Below, piece after piece: positions 57,386-64,000 of a stretch of 64,000 bases of DNA; position 1 is the first letter of the stretch, and each line of letters begins with the position of its first letter. The notes below the pieces were generated by a model, which saw only the letters and a list, made by a program, of their open reading frames with translations, was not told where the DNA came from and made no database searches. Made by a program: the position numbers and the translations under genes. The stretch covers positions 9,248,001 through 9,312,000 of the forward strand of contig OZ005604.1 in assembly GCA_963930655.1 (NCBI GenBank), in the 5' to 3' direction. Origin of the DNA: Myrica gale (taxonomy: Eukaryota; Streptophyta; Magnoliopsida; Fagales; Myricaceae).

Positions 57386-58259
57386 TTTTAAAATTGGAGT
57401 AAGTTCATAGGTATAATTAAAGGAACAAAGGAGTTAACTAATTTAAATGTTGGGAGAAACTTGATATAACACTTTAATGTTTTTTCAAGTAGATTTTGAT
57501 AAAAGTTTCACTTCTTCTTTAATTCATTGACATTGAAAAAATTGAAATTTTTTTCTTTAATTTCCAAGATGCCTACTACTACTAACCTTTTTGGACGATA
57601 TCCTATATAAGTTTCTGCCCTTACAATTCAGAAAGAAATAGATACAATTTGTAGACTTTTTTTCTCTTATGTTGTCCGCGTAAAATTTAGGGCAATATAG
57701 ACTTTACAATAAGGTCCAGTTGTTATAGTGTATATTTCTCTTTAAATTACACACGTAATTTGAGTAAGAAATTAGAGAGTATCCTTATTTTTTATATGGA
57801 CCATTTATGAATCTTTTAAGCCAGTACCGGATGAGCATCGATCCTTAACTATTGTCCCATAACAGATAATGTTATCAATACAATGGCTTCAAGAACTCAT
57901 GGTTAGGCTCAGTTCGAATGTGACTGATGGCTATATATGATGTCTTTGCTCTGGTGAGCCAAACCTTTTGAGCAATAATAGTTAGTTGCTTAGGAAAAAA
58001 AAAAGTGGTGGCTGACTTTTTCGGGAAGTATAATAATAACAGGGTTAAGCCCAATATCAAATAGATTTTGCTGCAGTCACCATCACCAACACACTACTAG
58101 GAGCATGAAAAACAATTATTTATTTCCATTACCTACTGCAAATTAATTACAAGGCAGGAGAAAGCTCTAGCTTTCGGTACATATGATGATCAAAAATGCT
58201 TTTTGATTAATATAACGAAGATTTAATGTAGTAGCTGCACCACAATGTATGTATTTGGC
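57386..58259. other. Intergenic region and kinesin 3' flank
   Basis: AT-rich. It includes the likely 3' UTR of the kinesin near 58100-58259. No other gene seen. Confidence 0.5.
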
Positions 58260-61200
58260 CTACAGATTCAAGAGGTTTGAAATCAAATTCCAGCCCATCC
58301 ATGTCTTCTTATCCGAGGGACATACAAAGTTCAGCGCAAACATCTCCTTACTAGCATGCTCACCAGATTCGCAAAAGCCAACCAACTTTGCAACGATTTC
58401 AGCACTCTCGTGTACATGCTTCATGTTATGAGGGTCTGTCCATAACTTGTTCACCAGTTGTAATCTCCTTTGTTTACCACCAGGATGAATTTCCCATTTT
58501 GTATAAAGCACTTCTCTTTCATCTGCTGTAAGTTTAGAACTCACCCTCTTGGCTAGATATTCCCTTTCTTGCTTAAGAGCCTTGATACTGCAACACAGAG
58601 AAAAAAAGATGGTGACAACCCGTAATGGTTAAGACAAGTACTGAGGAATGATTGTATAATGAACATGATATTGGCTACTTGTATCTGTCTTAGGTTGGCC
58701 CAACACAATATCCTACTACAATATTAGAAATGGTGTACAACTATAAGGCATTGCTACAAAGGCTTAAGAGTACCTTGCAGAAACAGAGCCCGCAGGTTCA
58801 TCACCTAGAAGTGCGGGACTTGCGTTTCCAAGCTCTGCAAAGTGATGCTCCAACCATGTCAACCTTCTAAGTTCAACCTCAATATATATCTCGTCAGCAC
58901 GATCTCCCCTGAATAACAAATAAAACTGAGTACGGTGCACAATTGATACATGACACAAATGCCATAGCATGGCAATCTGCTTCCTCTCATCTTCAAACTT
59001 TAAGTGCCATGGCTGTGGTGAAGTCTGGTCAATTATACTGGGCTCATCAGTTTCAGCCGCATTCTCCAGTTCCAATACCTGAATAGGATATAGAATGAAA
59101 ACAAAAGTTAAGGTACTAGAATTTCCAAATTCATCTACATGCGCTGGAAGCTACAAGGGATCAGAACACAAGCAAAAGGTTTGATGATGCCCAGCATGGG
59201 GAAATTTTCTCTGTCCCCCTAAGTCGGACATAGATGGACATGGATGCATTGCCTAGAATATGTAAAGAGTTAACTTCCCTCCCAGAATGTGTTCGGATCT
59301 GGCCAAGCAATTTTGAGAGTGAAGGCAGAAAGGTAAACATGAAAAATTAGTTATATTTCCAAATTCAAAACTTCATGTCCAGTTGACTTTATGGAAACAG
59401 TAGCTTATTGAGTCTTAAGCCAAGAATATAAAACCTATATCATGCATGTCTGGTATAAAGATTTGAACTGTGATGTTACATATAACCAACTATGGGACCT
59501 ATAAATAGTTTTACCTGGCAAACCAGAAGCTGCTTTTGGTATTGTAGCTTTGCCACCCGCTCTTTTAGCTCAGTAACATACGCACGAATGCTCCTTATGT
59601 TCTCCTCAGCAGCGTTCTTGAACATCCTCTGCATTTTCTTCACATTAACTGAGTTTGACTGCTGTGCAGCAGGAGTACCCTCCCTTGATGGTACACAATT
59701 GCTGTGCTCATCACTCTTTATTGGGGTTCCTTTACAAGGCATCGGGAATAAATCACCACTAGGCACAAAGCCATTATTCTCAGGAACTTTGTTCTCCGTC
59801 TCACATTCCATAATTTTACATGAAGAGGACAGAGGCGAACAGGGGGACCGAATTATGTTCTGCATGTTTGCATTATTGCTTCCTGCAAAAGCAAGAAATT
59901 TCTTCTTTTTGGATTGGGTTTTGCACTCGAGTGTCTCATTCCTACTCTCAAAAGATGAAACTAGCTTGTCTATAGATTCCTGAACATTCTCAAGCTTCTT
60001 TTCTAGAGATTCAATAGTGCTTCCTTGACACTTCAATCGATTTATTTCTTCCATCAGATTGGTCTTATCTCCAATCACAATCTTTTAAGGAACTGAGCTA
60101 ACTGCCTGCATGTCCTTTATTTCAGACAGCAGCCTCGCAATGGTTTCAGTAGTTTCTCCACTTCCTATTCTATGGGAAGCAACCTCCTTATGAAGGACTT
60201 CAAGGGCTCGATTTGCTTCGTCACCAAGCTGTCTCTGTCGCTGCTCGAGCTTTCGGATTTCATGCACAAGCATGGATGGATCTGTTGAAGTAACTGACTG
60301 CCTCACCATTGCCTGCCTTCCAAATGCATTTTTTGTTTTAGTTATTGGCAGAGATTTGCCAGAAACTGGGTCATTCTCACCCGGAAAAGAAAGACACCTA
60401 ACAACTTGACAAGAAGGTCCACATTGGTTTAACCCCTGAAAGCGTTATATGATTTGAACAGGAAACAATCAGTTGAAGATTCAAAACAAATAGAGACATA
60501 CAATAGTGATCACCATTATACCTTTTGTGCCTTGTGTGATTTTCTTTCAAGATCAAGTTGGGATTGTGCAAGGTCTCTCTGGCGCTTTAGCTCTTCCATC
60601 TCCCTCTCCATCTACAGAATGCAATGTTTTTTACAGTTAGAAGTCCACAGAGTGAAGAAATAACTTTTTCATTTTTTTTATTGCTACATTTTCTATTGTC
60701 TGTTCTGTTGATATACAGACTATCAAACCAATAAGATAAGAAACAGAATGCAATGTTTTTTACAGTTAGAAGTCCACAGAATGAAGAAATAGCTTTCTTT
60801 TTTTTTATTGCTACATTTTCTATTGTCTTTTCTGTTGATATACAGACTATCAAACCAATAAGATAAGAAACAGACAATATCGTTTCTATAAGTTCTGAAC
60901 AAGAACCAAAACAAAGGTTTTCCTTCTACTTGCTAAGCTAAAGTCGTGAAGATCAACAAAATTAAAGTGTTGGTAATACCCATACATGCTTGCAGGAGTA
61001 GTACCTCCTAACCAAATAAGTAAACAATAAAAGTTGCAGTTTGCAGTTCAGCTCATACATCTAAACTTTGCACTAACAACAGAATAATGAAAAGGACTTA
61101 GAAGTTTTTATCAATAACTGAAGAAACAAGAATACCTGCTCTATTTTTAAGTCCTTCTCCTCTATTAAAGACCTCAAACATGAAGACGAAGAAGGCTCAG

Positions 61201-61290
61201 GACTTCGTAGCTCTGCTTCAAGCCTGGCCACTTCCTTTTGCAAATGCTTCACTTCCAATGCCATACTTAGGGTGTATTTTCCTACATTCT
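58260..61290 (-). pseudogene. NACK1: NACK1/KIN-7-type kinesin, 3' exons only, with a premature stop
   Basis: The minus-strand exons are about 61136-61285 (5' edge unsure), 60522-60611, 59515-60435, 58774-59078 and 58260-58587. All are joined by GT-AG introns with matching phases. The first encodes VKHLQKEVARLEAELRSPEP, then MEREMEELKRQRDLAQSQLD. The end encodes the DUF3490 tail (VNKLWTDPHNMKHVHESAEI, SDKKTWMGWNLISNLLNL), as in tobacco NACK1 and Arabidopsis HINKEL. These plus-end motors recruit the MAPKKK NPK1 to the phragmoplast in cytokinesis. The 921-bp exon has an in-frame TAA at 60085-60087, where homologues have Glu (after SSVP, before KIVIGDK). The motor domain is not in the window; an LTR begins 530 bp upstream of the first exon seen. 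Either a pseudogene or a recent null allele; a base-call error cannot be excluded. Confidence 0.8.
60615..60870. repeat. 129-bp tandem duplication in a kinesin intron
   Basis: The segment starting CAGAATGCAATG at 60615 is repeated from 60744 with few differences. It begins at the splice-acceptor edge of the 60522-60611 exon. Confidence 0.9.
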
Positions 61291-61815
61291 TTATAGGTAA
61301 TACAGATGTGACATTAGCACAATCATCATGGATGAACATGAACCCAAGCACTATATTTTTATTGACATATGACAAATTATAGAATCTGCAATTACCTATA
61401 CAAATGCACAACTGAAAACTAAACATATACTGAGACATGGTGTATTTTTGTGTATAGTTGAATATCAAAACGCTTATTTGATATATAGGTTTACTTCAGA
61501 ATTAATAGATAGATAAATCTAACAATACAGAGTTCTGGTTTGATTACGAGAAAATCTTGGAAAGGAGCCTGCTGACTGCAGAATATGCAATTTGCACGAC
61601 CTACTTACAACATATTATTGCCAATCACAAAATCAAAAAACTAAATTTCCAGTCTTCCCTCTCCCTCTTTGAAATAATCCACGCAAAATAGCTCAGAAAA
61701 GCTGTGATAGCCTGCATCATGCCTGCAATTGCATATATACATATACACTTATGCATGCATGCATTTGTATAAATAAATGTCCCAAAGTCCCCAAGAAAAT
61801 TGTATATGTTCATAG

Positions 61816-64000
61816 TGTCACGCCCCGAACGGCATCCCGCAGGGACCGTGACAGCCGCGAGCTATCCCCCGGATGGCTCCAGCGTTCTTACTTATATTCT
61901 TACTTGATTACGGCGGAAACGTACAGGATCGCGAGGGGTTTGAGCAAATACTTACATAATCAGGGTTCTCATTAAATTCATACAAAACAAATATTTAAAA
62001 CATATTAGAACCCAATTAGTGACACTCATGTCACTATCAACAAAATGCGAAGCTTAACATCTTGGGCATCTAGGTCAGGTAGTCCTCCTGACTCTCTTCA
62101 CCTGATACATCTGGAATGACACAGTTTTAAAAACGTGAGTCAAAAAGACTCAGTAAGGGAAAAACGTAAAACTTAAATCATGCTCTTGACTCATGCTTGC
62201 TTAATCATGAAAGAAAGAAAACTTGATAACTGATGCATATGCGTGCTCATGAATTATGCATATGCTCTTGCTTAGTGTTTTCGGCCCCAGGCCCTTGAAA
62301 ACCACTTTCTTTCATACTCGCTTGTAAAACTGGCCCTTGGCCCTTAAAAATCATTCATTTCGTACTTGTGCCCTTGTTGGCCTTATCATAATTATTTCAT
62401 GTCTTTTACTTGTGGGCTCGCTCCATTTGACCCCTGAAGTCAGGGTTGTGCGTTCCCTTCGGAACCGTCCCCGAATTCCCTTAGAGACCTTACATCTGGT
62501 CGAGCTAGCCCTTGAAGTGGCCCCGGGCCTGATGGCTAGACACGACCCTTGGAGGCACCACACCTTCTCACTGTCCTTCAGTGTGGCTTGCACAGCCTCT
62601 TGGATTCACCCATCCTTCTCATAAATGTCCTTCGGTATGGGAGTCCAACTTGATGGTACGGTACCGACCGGTGCCCCTTATATTAACTTATCGTTTCATA
62701 AAACTTCTCGTATTCTTTCCATAAAAAATCATTGCATAATTTTCTTCTTGAAAAATTCATGCAATGCACATGTCATGTCATGCTTGCTTAAAATTCATGC
62801 TTGTTCATGAAATTCATATCATGTCATGCTTTCTTAAAATTCATGCTTATTCATGAAACGATGCAGTGTGTCATTCCAGTTTTGAAAAGAAATACTTACT
62901 GTACACTTACAGTATCCACTTACTATTCCACTTACTCTTGGTCTTCTTGTTCGTATATACAGACACGTGGTTCGCCTACAAGCGATTCAAATATTCTTTT
63001 AGACTTTAAGAATTATGAAATCATTTCTTTTGAAATCAGTCATCAATCGAAGATATATATATATATATATCTATATATACATATCACTGAAATTTATTTA
63101 ATTACAAAATAATTATTTTATTCTTTTCCTTAAATATTCAAAACTTAGCTTATTAAATCATTAATATTTTTATTGAAATAAAAATATATTTATCCATGTA
63201 CATGTCTCGATTAGGGTTAAATAATACTCATAGGTTTAGATTTAAACCTAAGTCTCTTTTTATTACACGTACTACATTAAACCTTATATCTAACTATTAA
63301 TAAATTATTCATGATTAAATCTTAACTTAGACTTTAAACCTCAAATAAAACCCGAGTAAAACTTAACTAGGGTTCCAATAATATTTAATAAAAGATCATA
63401 GCTCTACAACATTATTCCAACTAGCCTAACCCTAATTTCTTATCCAACACAACAATGAAAATACCTAAATTATAAATTGCACTTAGGGTTAACTTCTTGC
63501 AACTTTCGGCCACTACCATTTATGCACCAATTAATCACAACTTTTCTCCAAGGGTGATCCCATCCTCCAATCAACAATTCTCACAACCTAATATCTATAT
63601 ATCAAAACACCAATACCATACACCACACTCATGGCATTCGGCCAACTCATGTTTTTACCCAATGATTAGTTTTCTTTTATTTCCTTCAATATGCATGCTT
63701 CCAATACTTAACATAATCATCTACTATGCATTTAAGGTCATAAATCTTGCACATGTTAAGTCCAATGTCCAGATCTACACATATTCAAAACTATACATAA
63801 AAATCCACATAGCTCATTTTCGGTCATTCCCAAAATGTACCCTTTTTCATGCTAAAAATCATATCATGCATATCCTTTGCATTTGTGACCTAACTAGCAT
63901 GCATACACTTAATCTTTTTATCAAATAATTCCATCAACAATAGATCTACTCTTTATTCACACTAATATCCATAGATCTAAACAAGATATCATTTTTCATC
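61816..64000 (-). mobile_element. Giant LTR, second copy, inverted, running off the window
   Basis: It starts TGTCACGCCCCGAACGG and is the reverse complement of the 3' part of the LTR at 45324-49376, with only a handful of differences in the first 170 bp. It includes the AGACTCAGTAAGG cluster (62148-62160) and the (TA)n run at 63054-63070. The left target base run is CATAG (61811-61815). The right end lies outside the window, so it may be a solo LTR or part of a full element. Confidence 0.87.

Noticed and set aside
62337-62624. ORF of 95 codons within the giant LTR (and the related one near 48520-48753)
   Set aside because: It lies wholly inside LTR sequence and shows no family signature. 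The matching region in the other LTR is read in a different frame.

Overview
This window is nuclear DNA from a plant, almost certainly a eudicot. It has spliced genes with GT-AG introns, plant gene families (a plant-type SAC phosphoinositide phosphatase, eIF3k, a NACK1-type kinesin), and a dense, nested load of plant transposons: Tat-like Ty3/gypsy, Sirevirus-like Ty1/copia, giant Tekay/Del-like LTRs, hAT, Pack-MULE and L1 LINE. About 35 kb is two host genes plus part of a third; most of the rest is transposon-derived. No bacterial-type genes, CRISPR arrays, rRNA or tRNA genes were seen.

Layout. (1) 82-20987: one Ty3/gypsy element (Tat-like, plus strand, 5-bp target duplication AAAAG). A solo LTR (4538-6864, duplication TTTCT) and a Sirevirus-like copia element (7712-14937) sit inside it. 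Between pol and the 3' LTR lie a 79-bp tandem array, an antisense coiled-coil ORF, and two degenerate F-box-like units, each behind its own TATA box. (2) 20988-40655: a gene island. A complete 16-exon SAC-domain phosphatase gene (22320-35879, +, 846 aa) converges on a complete 7-exon eIF3k gene (37200-40358, -, 228 aa). Intron 1 of the SAC gene holds an intact-looking autonomous hAT transposon (22814-26717) with an uninterrupted 722-aa transposase and a perfect 8-bp target duplication. (3) 40656-43844: a 962-bp non-autonomous hAT in the eIF3k 5' flank, then a Pack-MULE carrying fragments of three recognisable host genes (auxilin-like, receptor-like kinase, chloroplast FtsY). (4) 43845-53200: nested LTRs, including a 4,053-bp LTR with duplication TACCT, a gag scrap, an old hAT transposase cut by a MITE, and a copia LTR scrap. 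(5) 53430-55660: a 5'-truncated L1 LINE on the minus strand. (6) 58260-61290: the 3' exons of a NACK1/KIN-7-type kinesin on the minus strand with a premature stop in a large exon. (7) 61816-64000: a second giant LTR of the same family as 45324-49376, in the opposite orientation and running off the window.

The host genes are housekeeping-type and do not form a pathway together. SAC proteins act on phosphoinositides, eIF3k is part of the translation initiation scaffold, and NACK kinesins act in cytokinesis. The same hAT MITE family (ends TAGGGCTG, 8-bp duplications) lies in the 5' flank of both SAC and eIF3k and again inside the old hAT transposase. The observations most worth follow-up are the F-box-like units inside the gypsy element, the Pack-MULE, the intact hAT with a large palindrome upstream of its transposase, and the broken kinesin.
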